A stretch of DNA of 29,377 nt from an uncultured Oscillospiraceae bacterium (GTDB taxonomy: Bacteria > Bacillota > Clostridia > Oscillospirales > Oscillospiraceae): the NCBI GenBank assembly GCA_934572325.1, contig CAKTKT010000021.1:1-29377 (forward strand). The letters are read 5' to 3'. Under the pieces are notes generated by a model, which saw only the letters and a list, made by a program, of their open reading frames with translations, searched no databases and was not told the origin of the DNA. Both the position numbers and the translations under genes were made by a program. Of this stretch, positions 22,285 through 29,377 are shown piece after piece; the stretch's first letter is position 1; every line of letters starts with the position of its first letter.

Positions 22285-24669
22285 TTATTTAACGGTGAAG
22301 AGCTGCCCGCTGTGCGCGGCGACAGTGCCGGTATACACGCCGCACCCCGCCGCCGAGCAGTCCGCCGCGAAGCTGTACACCGTGTCTCCGCGGTTTATCA
22401 CCGCGAGATACGCCCCGTTTGCAGCGTCCGCGCCGAAAGCGTCTCTGCCGCCGGTGATGTAGCGCAGTATCATCAGCACGTCGGCGCTCGAAGCCATGAA
22501 CACAGCCTCGCCGGTGCTCATCGCGTCTGCCGCGCGGCGCTCGCGGGCGAGATAGGCGTAGTAGTCGTGCAGCTCCCGCTCGCCTGCCTTGAACGGCTGG
22601 CGGTTGAACGGGTCGCACACGCCGCACATCCCCTGCTCGTCGCCGTAGTAAACGCTCGGCACGCCTGGAACGGAAAACTGTATCAGCGCGCAAAGGCGCT
22701 CCAGCTCCACGGCGCGGAGGAGCGCCGCAGGGGAAAATTGCAGCTTAAGCTGCTCGCTGCGGCTGAGATCGCGTATATTGAAATCCACGCACAGCGCCGT
22801 GCGCAGTCTGTCAACATCGTGCGTGCCCAGAAGGTTCATGAGCGAATAGTACATGGGCTTGGGGTAATTCATCTGCTGTGCGATGAGAAAATCGCGCAGG
22901 GCGTAAGCGTCCGTATGCCCGCGCACGAAGGCGAGCACGGCGCTTCTGAAGGGGTAGTTCATCACGCTGTCGAGCGAGAAGCCCAGCGCGTAGCTGCGCC
23001 GCTTGCCGTAGCTGACCTTTATCACCGCGTCCTCCCACACCTCGCCCAGTATGAGCGCGTCGGGCTTCTCCTGCTTTGCCGAGGCGCGGATGAGCGAGAG
23101 CGTCTCATCAGGCAGCTCATCCGCCACGTCGAGCCGCCAGCCCGCCGCGCCGCGCCGCAGCCAGGTTTTCACAACGCTGTCGTGCCCGCGAATGACGTAG
23201 TTTTCCCAGTCGGCGTTCAGCTCGTTGACCTCCGGCAGATCCTTAAAGCCCCACCAGCAGCGGTATTCGTCCGGAAAGCGCTTGAAATCGTACCAGTTAT
23301 AAAACTCCGACCGCTCCCCCTGACACGCGCCGACGGAGGGATAGTTGCCGTAGCGGTTGAAGTATATACTGTCCGCGCCGGTGTGGGAAAACACGCCGTC
23401 GAGGATGATGCGTATGCCGCGCTCCGCCGCCGCGGCGCACAGCCGCACGAAGTCCTCCTCCGTGCCGAGTATGGGGTCGGGGCGCATATAGTCGGACGTA
23501 TCGTAGCGGTGGTTCGAGCGCGCCTCGACGATGGGGTTGAGGTATATGACGCTGACGCCCAGCTCCTCGAGATAGCCGAGCTTCCGCTCTATACCGCGCA
23601 GTGTGCCGCCGTAAAAATCGTCCGGACTGTAGTCGCGCTCAAAGGCGCGCGGCTGCCAGCGCACGGGCTCGTCGAGGCTCGCGTGCAGCTCCGCCGTCTG
23701 TCCGAGTGAGCGATGGTACTCCACGCCGCGCTTTGCGGTGTCGTCGTCGGAGAACGCAAAGCGGTCGGGGAATATCTGATACATGATGCTGCGGCGAAAC
23801 CACGCGGGCGTGTCGAAATCCGCCGCCGCGACCGTCAGGCGGAAGCCGCCGCCCTCGCGATCGCAGATGCGCCCGATAAAGCCCGTCGCGTCAGGGAAGA
23901 GCCGATGCGTGCCGTCGTCGGTCTCGATGCGGAAATAGAACCATAGCGCCTGCGGCGTGTCGGGCGCGGTGAAGTAAGCGGCATAGTCACGCCCCTCGCG
24001 CGTCATGGGGTATTCCGTCCGCCCCGCGTCGCCGTATACGACGAGCGCCGCCGTGCGCACGCTGCCGCCGAGCACGCGAAACGCAAGGCGCACCGTCTCC
24101 CCGCAGCGCAGTGCGCCGCCGGGGCGGCGGCAGCGCTCAAGCCGACCGTCAAAGGACACGGACAGGCACGTCATCGCCGCCGAGCGCAGAAGGCTGATGA
24201 TGTGCGCCGTGCGCGGCTGTAGGGCGTTCACCTCGTCGGTCTTAACCCCGTCCGCGCGGATGTCGGCGCAGCAGTGCGCCGCGACATTGTACGCTGCGTT
24301 CATGGCAAAGCCGCAGTCGTCCATCAGAAGGCGCATAAGCTCCGGCGCGACAAGGGGATTCCCCTGCGAATAAAAGCACTCTCGCAGACGGTCGAGCGTC
24401 AGCCCGCGGCGCAGACAGTCCTGCGCCGCGTAGTACGCCGTCGCCGCCGCGTCAAAGTACTGCCGCGTGAGCGGCGGGCACTCGTCGGACTCCAGCAGGG
24501 CTGCAAGCTCCGCATCGCCGCCTGCGGCGCGCCAGCGCCCGTTTTCGAAGCGGGCGGCGACGGCGCGGCGGTTTTTATACTCTATCGAAAGGGCATGGTT
24601 CTCCGACCAGCGCTCGGCATAGCTCCCGCCGAAGTATATGGTGTATTGAACGTCATTCAAAGCATACAT
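22285..24669 (-). CDS. GH13 alpha-glucan hydrolase/transferase with extra N-terminal domain
   Basis: A 794-residue alpha-amylase family enzyme. The catalytic domain (about 293-720) has all GH13 motifs: DGVFSH with D424, WRLDVADE with nucleophile D514, LGEVWE with acid/base E543 and GTHD with D618, plus KDLPEVN. A CBM34-like beta domain (about 165-285) precedes it, as in neopullulanases, cyclomaltodextrinases and maltogenic amylases. Residues 1-160 are an additional, mostly helical domain that I do not recognise. There is no signal peptide, so it should act in the cytoplasm on glycogen or maltodextrins. The ATG overlaps the glgA stop by 13 nt and has no clear Shine-Dalgarno sequence, so it relies on coupling to glgA. 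Confidence 0.9.
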   Translation of the reverse strand: MYALNDVQYTIYFGGSYAERWSENHALSIEYKNRRAVAARFENGRWRAAGGDAELAALLESDECPPLTRQYFDAAATAYYAAQDCLRRGLTLDRLRECFYSQGNPLVAPELMRLLMDDCGFAMNAAYNVAAHCCADIRADGVKTDEVNALQPRTAHIISLLRSAAMTCLSVSFDGRLERCRRPGGALRCGETVRLAFRVLGGSVRTAALVVYGDAGRTEYPMTREGRDYAAYFTAPDTPQALWFYFRIETDDGTHRLFPDATGFIGRICDREGGGFRLTVAAADFDTPAWFRRSIMYQIFPDRFAFSDDDTAKRGVEYHRSLGQTAELHASLDEPVRWQPRAFERDYSPDDFYGGTLRGIERKLGYLEELGVSVIYLNPIVEARSNHRYDTSDYMRPDPILGTEEDFVRLCAAAAERGIRIILDGVFSHTGADSIYFNRYGNYPSVGACQGERSEFYNWYDFKRFPDEYRCWWGFKDLPEVNELNADWENYVIRGHDSVVKTWLRRGAAGWRLDVADELPDETLSLIRASAKQEKPDALILGEVWEDAVIKVSYGKRRSYALGFSLDSVMNYPFRSAVLAFVRGHTDAYALRDFLIAQQMNYPKPMYYSLMNLLGTHDVDRLRTALCVDFNIRDLSRSEQLKLQFSPAALLRAVELERLCALIQFSVPGVPSVYYGDEQGMCGVCDPFNRQPFKAGERELHDYYAYLARERRAADAMSTGEAVFMASSADVLMILRYITGGRDAFGADAANGAYLAVINRGDTVYSFAADCSAAGCGVYTGTVAAHSGQLFTVK

Positions 24670-26135
24670 ATGTACAGTTTTGCGTACTCCTGTGCTGAAA
24701 TTTCAAAGCCGAAGTCGGCGCGCATGGCGTTGGAGATGAGCGCGCGCATCGTCTCGCCGTTCTGCCAGCAGCCGAGAGCGCGGCGCACGGCGTCGCGCAG
24801 CTCCCATGCGTCGTAGTTGGCGAATGAGAAGCCGTTGCCCTCGCCGGTATACCGGTTGTACGGCGTGACCGTGTCGCGCAGACCGCCGGTCTCGCGCACG
24901 ATCGGCAGCGAGCCGTAGCGCATTGCGATCATCTGGCTCAGCCCGCACGGCTCAAAGCGTGAGGGCATGAGGAAAAAGTCGCTGCCCGCGTAGATGAGGT
25001 GCGCCAGATCCTCATTGTACCCAAGATATGAGCACAGCCGCCCCTTGTAGCGCTCCTCCGCGCCGCGCATGAAGTTTTCAAATCTGTCCTCGCCCGAGCC
25101 GAGCAGCGCGAACTGCATATCCTCGTGGCTCATCAGCTCGTCGAGCGCGCAGGTGACAAGATCGAAGCCCTTCTGCTCCGTCATGCGCGTGACCATGGCG
25201 AAAAGCGGCACGTCCGCGCGCTGCTCCAGCCCCAGCCGCGCCTGAAGCTCCGCCTTGCACTGCGCCTTGCCCTTGAGATGCCCGCGGTCGTAGTGCGCGG
25301 GGATGCGCGGATCCGTTTTGGAGTTGAAGACCTTCTTGTCTATGCCGTTTATGATGCCGGACAGGTCGTCCGCGCGGGCGTTGAGTATGCCGTCGAGACC
25401 CTCCGAGAAGTACGGTGTGCGTATCTCCCATGCGTAGCTGGGCGAGACGGTGTTTATCCTGTCGGCAAACACGCACCCCGCCTTGAGAAAGTTGGCGCAG
25501 CCGTAAAGCTCCATATACTCGGCGGTGTAATACTTCGCGTCGATGCCCAGAAGATCCTGCACAAAGTCAAAGCCGCACTTGCCCTGAAAGGCGATGTTGT
25601 GGATGGTCAGCAGGAATTTCAGGCTCTCCTGCACCGCGCCGGAGTACTGCGTGCGCGCGAGCATGGGGATCATGGCGGTGTGCCAGTCGTTGCAGTGGAC
25701 GACGTCGGGCGCGAAGTCAAGACTCGGTATCGCGTCGAGCACCGCGCGGCAGAAGAAAGCGTACTGCTCTATCTCGTCGTACCCTCCGCGGTATATCCAG
25801 TCGCCGAAGTAGCGCTCGCTGTCCACAAGGTATACGATCACCCCGTCGAGCTCGAGCTTTTCAATGCCGACGTATTCGTGCCGCCAGCCGAGATCGACAT
25901 AGAAGTAGAACATATGCTCCACCCGGTCGGCGTACTTGTTTTTTATTATCCGGTGGTAGGGCGTGATGACGCGCGCGTCTATGCCGAGCGCCGCGAGCGA
26001 CTTCGGCAGCGTGCCCACAACGTCGGCAAGCCCGCCCGTCTTAGAGAGCGGCGCGCACTCCGCCGCCGCGAGGAGCACGTTTGGCAGCGCGTCTCTGCCG
26101 CGCTGCTTGAGCATTTCACGAAATTCCTTTTTCAT
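24657..26135 (-). CDS. glgA: Glycogen synthase (ADP-glucose dependent)
   Basis: A 492-residue GT5 family starch/glycogen synthase. The N-terminal ADP-glucose motif KTGGLADVVG is at residues 32-41, followed by the typical HCNDWHTAMIP, TIHNIAFQG and INTVSPSYA blocks. The C-terminal nucleotide-sugar domain has VTRMTEQKGFDL and EPCGLSQMIAMRYGSLPIVRETGGL. It extends alpha-1,4-glucan chains in the cytoplasm. ATG 26135 is chosen because GGAGG lies 7 nt upstream. It is the first gene of a seven-gene minus-strand operon with a clear promoter. Other glycogen genes (glgC, glgB, glgP) are not in the window. Confidence 0.97.
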   Translation of the reverse strand: MKKEFREMLKQRGRDALPNVLLAAAECAPLSKTGGLADVVGTLPKSLAALGIDARVITPYHRIIKNKYADRVEHMFYFYVDLGWRHEYVGIEKLELDGVIVYLVDSERYFGDWIYRGGYDEIEQYAFFCRAVLDAIPSLDFAPDVVHCNDWHTAMIPMLARTQYSGAVQESLKFLLTIHNIAFQGKCGFDFVQDLLGIDAKYYTAEYMELYGCANFLKAGCVFADRINTVSPSYAWEIRTPYFSEGLDGILNARADDLSGIINGIDKKVFNSKTDPRIPAHYDRGHLKGKAQCKAELQARLGLEQRADVPLFAMVTRMTEQKGFDLVTCALDELMSHEDMQFALLGSGEDRFENFMRGAEERYKGRLCSYLGYNEDLAHLIYAGSDFFLMPSRFEPCGLSQMIAMRYGSLPIVRETGGLRDTVTPYNRYTGEGNGFSFANYDAWELRDAVRRALGCWQNGETMRALISNAMRADFGFEISAQEYAKLYICML

Positions 26136-26209
26136 GTTTTTTCCTCCGTTCAATAGCTGGACTGTCCGGCTCACACCTTCCCGCAGGGTATCTATTCTTT
26201 AACCAGTTT

Positions 26210-26238
26210 ATTATACATCGTTTTCGTGTCAATTCCAA
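26210..26238 (-). promoter_or_regulatory. Promoter of the glgA/GH13/glycosyltransferase operon
   Basis: On the minus strand TTGGAA (26233-26238), a 17-nt spacer and a perfect TATAAT (26210-26215), about 75 nt before the glgA start. A TTGACA also occurs here, but only 11 nt from the -10. Confidence 0.6.
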
Positions 26239-26251
26239 GCATAAAATAAAT

Positions 26252-26278
26252 CGGGAGCGGAAGAAACTCCTCCGCTCC
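26252..26278 (-). terminator. Terminator of the small multidrug export gene
   Basis: An 8-bp stem, GGAGCGGA (26254-26261) with TCCGCTCC (26271-26278), and a 9-nt loop. On the minus strand it is followed by CGATTTATTTTA, a broken T tract. It lies between this gene and the glgA promoter. Confidence 0.6.
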
Positions 26279-26300
26279 AAAAAAACGCTCGTTCATTCAT

Positions 26301-26780
26301 TTATATGATATGTATTACGCCGAAGGTTATCGCGGTGATTATCGCCGCCGCCATCAGCACGCCCAGGAATATGCACGGCACTGACTCCTTGAGCTTCATG
26401 TCCAGCAGCGCGGCGATCAGCGCGCCCGTCCACGCCCCCGTGCCGGGCAGCGGGATGCCCACAAACAGCATCAGCGCAAGCGGTCCGTATTTTCTGACCT
26501 TTTCGCCCTTGAGGTGCGCCCTGTTCTCCAGCCTTGTTATAAAAGCGTCCATTTTCGGCAGACGCCGGCGCATCCAGTGGAAAATGCGGCTGATATACAC
26601 GATGATAAACGGCACGGGCACCATGTTGCCCAGCACCGCCGCCGTCAGCGCCAGCGGATAGTCCAGCCCGAAGCCTATGCCGTAGGGCAGTCCGCCGCGC
26701 AGCTCGATGATGGGAACCATAGAGATGAAAAACGTCGCAATAAACCTGCCGAGGGTCGTGCCTGTGAGCCAAGAAATCAT
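26301..26780 (-). CDS. Small multidrug export-type membrane protein (COG2426-like)
   Basis: A 159-residue membrane protein of the Sm_multidrug_ex family. Landmarks are SMVPIIELRGGLPYGI near residue 25, GNMVPVPFI and VGIPLPGTGAWTGALIA, with four to five membrane segments. The family name is historical and the true substrate is uncertain. The start is ATG 26780, which has GGAG 6 nt upstream; an in-frame TTG at 26792 overlaps that ribosome site. It is transcribed alone, with its own promoter and terminator. Confidence 0.88.
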   Translation of the reverse strand: MISWLTGTTLGRFIATFFISMVPIIELRGGLPYGIGFGLDYPLALTAAVLGNMVPVPFIIVYISRIFHWMRRRLPKMDAFITRLENRAHLKGEKVRKYGPLALMLFVGIPLPGTGAWTGALIAALLDMKLKESVPCIFLGVLMAAAIITAITFGVIHII

Positions 26781-26814
26781 AAGCCACTCCAAAAATATAT
26801 GTTATCGGCTTTTG

Positions 26815-26843
26815 ATTATAACACAGCGCACATTAAATGACAA
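26815..26843 (-). promoter_or_regulatory. Promoter of the small multidrug export gene
   Basis: On the minus strand TTGTCA (26838-26843), a 17-nt spacer and a perfect TATAAT (26815-26820). It is back to back with the plus-strand promoter at 26881-26909. Confidence 0.7.
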
Positions 26844-26880
26844 TCTAAGGTTTTGTTAAGTTTTCATTATTTTTTCTCTG

Positions 26881-26909
26881 TTGTGCTTTTTCGCGCTTTC
26901 ATATATAAT
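26881..26909 (+). promoter_or_regulatory. Promoter of the acyltransferase gene
   Basis: TTGTGC (26881-26886), a 17-nt spacer and a perfect TATAAT (26904-26909), about 50 nt before the acyltransferase start. The -35 is weak. Confidence 0.5.
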
Positions 26910-26957
26910 ATTCTATATTTCTATCTGCATTCTGGTCATACAAGGAGATGAGGACGT

Positions 26958-28058
26958 ATGAAAAAACGCATGGACTCCATGCAGGCGCTGCGCTTTCTCG
27001 CGTGCCTGTTGGTATTTGCGCATCACTGCTACATAACAGAGCTGGGCATCGTGGGCGTGTCGGTATTTTTTGTATTGTCCGGCTTCCTGATAACTTACGG
27101 GTACTATGAGCGGTATTCCGCCTCGCTCAGCCCTGCGGTCAGTCTGCTCTTTTCGCTGAAAAGGGTGGGGAAGCTCTACCCGCTGCACGTACTGACCATG
27201 CTGCCCATCCTCGCGCTGGACATATATATGCGCCCCTCCACGGGCATGACCGGCGAATACATCGTCGCCGAGACCGCGGCGAACCTCCTTCTGGTGCAGG
27301 CATGGATGCCGAAGTACGCCTTTTCGCTCAACGGCGTGGCGTGGTATCTCTCCGTGTCGCTGCTGCTCTACTTTCTCTTTCCGTACATACTCGCCTGCAT
27401 CCGCGCCTACCGCTCGCGCAGGGCGGCGGTCGCGGTGTGCGTTGTCCTCTTCGCCGTGCAGATCGGGCTGTGCGCCCTCGCCGTGCCGCTGGGGCGCGCG
27501 CTGTACGGGGAGGATAAGCTGGGCTTTGCGTTCTGGTTCGGGTACATTTTCCCGCCGGTGCGCGCCATCGACTTCGCCGTGGGCTGCAACCTCGGTTATA
27601 TCTTCCTCACCCGCCGCGCCAATGAGGGCGAGAGCCGCCGCGCGGGCGCGGCGATGACGCTCGGCGCGGCGGCGCTGCTTGCCGCCGCGATATGGATATT
27701 CAACTGCGGGCGCGGCTTCCTCGCGCGGGAGGAGTTCAGCGCGGCGGTGATCTGGCTGCCGTTCGCGGCGCTGGCGGTGTATCTTTTCGCGCTGGGCACG
27801 GGGCTTGTGCCGCGTGTGCTCACCAACCGCGTCACGGTGTTCCTCGGCAACATGAGCGCGTGGTTCTATCTCATCCATCAGGACGTCGTCCGCCCGGGAT
27901 ATATGCTGCTCGACCGCATGGGGCTCACGCTTGAGCAGTGCAAGCCGATACTGTTCTTTGCCTGCGGCGCGCTTACGCTGGCGCTCTCCGCGCTGTGGGC
28001 GCGGATAGATGCGCGGGTGCGGCGGTCACTCCGGCAAAAGCGCCCCCGCTCCACTTGA
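26958..28058 (+). CDS. Membrane acyltransferase (acyltransferase family 3)
   Basis: A 366-residue integral membrane protein of the OafA/YrhL-like acyltransferase-3 family, with about ten helices. The N-terminus shows ALRFLACLLVFAHHCY with the conserved H22/H23, and GVSVFFVLSGFLI follows at about residues 33-45. Family members O-acylate surface polysaccharides, peptidoglycan or teichoic acids using a cytoplasmic acyl donor. It lacks the extracellular SGNH domain found in some relatives, so it resembles the short form. The ATG at 26958 follows AAGGAG and GAGG. Together with the LCP gene that follows, it suggests modification and attachment of a wall polymer. Confidence 0.92.
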   Translation: MKKRMDSMQALRFLACLLVFAHHCYITELGIVGVSVFFVLSGFLITYGYYERYSASLSPAVSLLFSLKRVGKLYPLHVLTMLPILALDIYMRPSTGMTGEYIVAETAANLLLVQAWMPKYAFSLNGVAWYLSVSLLLYFLFPYILACIRAYRSRRAAVAVCVVLFAVQIGLCALAVPLGRALYGEDKLGFAFWFGYIFPPVRAIDFAVGCNLGYIFLTRRANEGESRRAGAAMTLGAAALLAAAIWIFNCGRGFLAREEFSAAVIWLPFAALAVYLFALGTGLVPRVLTNRVTVFLGNMSAWFYLIHQDVVRPGYMLLDRMGLTLEQCKPILFFACGALTLALSALWARIDARVRRSLRQKRPRST

Positions 28059-28083
28059 TTATTCTGGACGAAATGTATATAAT
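28055..28083 (+). promoter_or_regulatory. Promoter of the LCP gene
   Basis: TTGATT (28055-28060), a 17-nt spacer and a perfect TATAAT (28078-28083). The -35 overlaps the acyltransferase stop codon. It gives the LCP gene its own transcription start about 20 nt before the start codon, though read-through from upstream is also likely. Confidence 0.6.
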
Positions 28084-28105
28084 ACCACATTCGGAAGGTG
28101 AGACT

Positions 28106-29266
28106 ATGCACAAGAAAAAGCACGGCGCCGGAAAGGCGCTGATAATAATACTTGCAGTGATCACGCTGCTGCTGGCGGCGGCGATTGCGGCGTACTTCAT
28201 CTGGGAGCAGGCGCCTTTGCGCGCGGAGGAGAAGTCCGCCGCAGCGCAGACCGCGGCGCAGTCCGCGCCCGCGCAGGAGAGCGGGAAGCATATCGCCGCC
28301 GCGACGGCAGCGCCCACGCCCACGCCGGTGCTTGAAAGCGGCGTCGCCCCCGACAACGAGCGGCACGACGGCGTATACACGGTGCTGCTGGCAGGGCTGG
28401 ATATGTACACCGGACACACGGACACGATAGTCGTCGGGCGGGTGGACACGAACACGCACAAGATGGACTTTGTGAGCATCCCGCGCGACACGCTTTTGAA
28501 CATGGACGGCGATATGCGCAAGATAAACGCCGTGTATTATAACGCAGAGCAGCTCGGCAAGAGCGGGATAGACGCGCTCCTCGAAAAAGTGCGGGATGTG
28601 GTCGGCTTCGAGGTGGACTGCTACGCGCTGATTGACCTTGACGCATTTATCAAGGTCGTGGACGCCGTGGGCGGCATAGATATGTACCTCGACGAGCCGA
28701 TATATTACGATGATGTGTGGCAGGAGATGTACATATACAAGCCTGCGGGCGAGGCGCACCTGACCGGTGCGGAGGCGATGGCGCTGGTGCGCTACCGCGC
28801 GGGGTACGCCAGCGCGGACATCGGGCGCATAGATATGCAGCACAAGTTCCTCAAGACCTGCTTTGACCAGTTCATATCGCTGGGCAATATCCCTAACGTC
28901 GGCAAGGTGCTGGATATCCTGTCCGACTCGCTCGTGACCGATCTGAGCGCGAAGAACATCGCGTACTTCATGCGTCAGGCGCTCATGTGCAAAAGCGAGG
29001 ACATCGGCTTTTACACGATGCCGAACGCGCCGAAGATGATAGGCGGGTACAGCTACGCGGTGATCGTGCTCTACGAATGGGTGGACATGATAAACGAGCG
29101 CCTCAACCCCTACGTTCAGGAGCTGACCGCAAACGACCTGAACGTGATGTACAACGACATATACGGCTACGGTTGTACGCGCGAGGTTCAAGGCGGATGG
29201 TACTATGTGGGCGCGGCGGAAGCCGACATGGCTGCCGCCGCCGCGCAGTACGGCTACGGCGGGTGA
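28106..29266 (+). CDS. LytR-CpsA-Psr (LCP) family protein
   Basis: A 386-residue membrane-anchored LCP protein. One N-terminal helix (about 12-33) is followed by an Ala/Pro linker and the LCP domain (about 90-260). Conserved phosphate and metal-binding residues are visible: D106 (HTDTI), R127 (SIPRDTLL), R229/R231 (VRYR), D238 and R241 (DIGRID). LCP enzymes transfer lipid-linked wall teichoic acids, capsule or other glycopolymers onto peptidoglycan outside the membrane. ATG 28106 is used because GGAAGGTGAG lies just upstream; the longer frame starting inside the acyltransferase gene has no ribosome site. The last ~100 residues beyond the domain are not recognised. It follows the acyltransferase after 47 nt. 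Confidence 0.93.
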   Translation: MHKKKHGAGKALIIILAVITLLLAAAIAAYFIWEQAPLRAEEKSAAAQTAAQSAPAQESGKHIAAATAAPTPTPVLESGVAPDNERHDGVYTVLLAGLDMYTGHTDTIVVGRVDTNTHKMDFVSIPRDTLLNMDGDMRKINAVYYNAEQLGKSGIDALLEKVRDVVGFEVDCYALIDLDAFIKVVDAVGGIDMYLDEPIYYDDVWQEMYIYKPAGEAHLTGAEAMALVRYRAGYASADIGRIDMQHKFLKTCFDQFISLGNIPNVGKVLDILSDSLVTDLSAKNIAYFMRQALMCKSEDIGFYTMPNAPKMIGGYSYAVIVLYEWVDMINERLNPYVQELTANDLNVMYNDIYGYGCTREVQGGWYYVGAAEADMAAAAAQYGYGG

Positions 29267-29301
29267 GAGGAAGTCCACGCGCTGACAATTAAAAATTGGG
29301 A

Positions 29302-29350
29302 AAACCGGAGCGCCGCGAGAATAAATCGCGGCGCTCCGGTTTCTGCTTTT
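29302..29350 (+). terminator. Strong terminator after the LCP gene
   Basis: A 17-bp perfect stem (29302-29318 with 29326-29342, core CCGGAGCGCCGCGA) with a 7-nt loop, followed by CTGCTTTT. A second 7-bp hairpin (TTTCTGC 29340-29346 with GCAGAAA 29353-29359) overlaps its end. Nothing further is seen up to 29377. Confidence 0.85.
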
Positions 29351-29377
29351 GTGCAGAAAGACGGGGAAAAGAGCGGA

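Noticed and set aside
27938..28105. N-terminal extension of the LCP protein into the acyltransferase gene
   Set aside because: The extension has no ribosome site and is not LCP-like; ATG 28106 with GGAAGGTGAG gives a normal membrane anchor.

Overview
The window looks like a chromosomal segment of a fairly GC-rich Bacillota bacterium, probably class Clostridia (Oscillospiraceae-like gut lineage; inference). Supporting signs are strong AGGAGG-type ribosome binding sites, consensus TTGACA/TATAAT promoters in AT-rich gaps, a lysine riboswitch with a terminator, an LCP-family wall protein, a lipoprotein solute-binding protein, and a hairpin-rich intergenic repeat of a type I associate with this group. 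No rRNA, tRNA, CRISPR array, phage gene or transposase was seen.

Layout. (1) 105-5191, plus strand: a tight six-gene run made of a MgtE magnesium transporter, an AEC-family permease, a DUF1643 protein, a Nit2-like amidase, a Nudix hydrolase and a TetR regulator, several of them overlapping by 4 to 17 nt. (2) 5198-6655, plus: an MBL-fold lactonase-like protein with its own promoter, then a nicotinamidase-like cysteine hydrolase. (3) 6661-8648, minus: a single gene joining an ECF-type sigma factor, a transmembrane segment and a large outside domain. (4) 8677-11178, minus: a small DUF6110-like membrane protein and a P1B-type metal ATPase with an unusual S-C-A membrane motif, behind a strong promoter and an inverted repeat. 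(5) 11321-14292, plus: promoter, lysine riboswitch (L-box), terminator, then a three-gene polar amino acid ABC transporter that can be assigned to lysine or a related compound from the riboswitch. (6) 14306-14529: a non-coding, MITE-like hairpin element flanked by an 11-bp direct repeat, apparently inserted at a terminator. (7) 26238 down to 14522, minus: a seven-gene operon of glycogen synthase, a GH13 alpha-glucanase with an unidentified N-terminal domain, and five multi-membrane-span proteins (four GtrII-like glucosyltransferase paralogs and one GT-C type protein). (8) 26254-26843, minus: a small multidrug export-type membrane protein. (9) 26881-29350, plus: a membrane acyltransferase and an LCP-family protein, ending in a very strong terminator.

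How the parts may work together. Regions 7 and 9 point to cell-surface glycopolymer decoration and attachment, with the unusual twist that cytoplasmic glycogen genes head the membrane glycosyltransferase operon. Region 3 looks like a one-protein signalling device that could sense outside the cell and direct transcription. Regions 1, 4 and 5 are transport and housekeeping functions.

The best candidates for something undescribed are the sigma-TM-ectodomain fusion, the glgA/GH13/four-GtrII operon, the DUF6110/P1B-ATPase pair, and the mobile hairpin element with a target-site duplication. All functional statements come from reading motifs; no searches were run.
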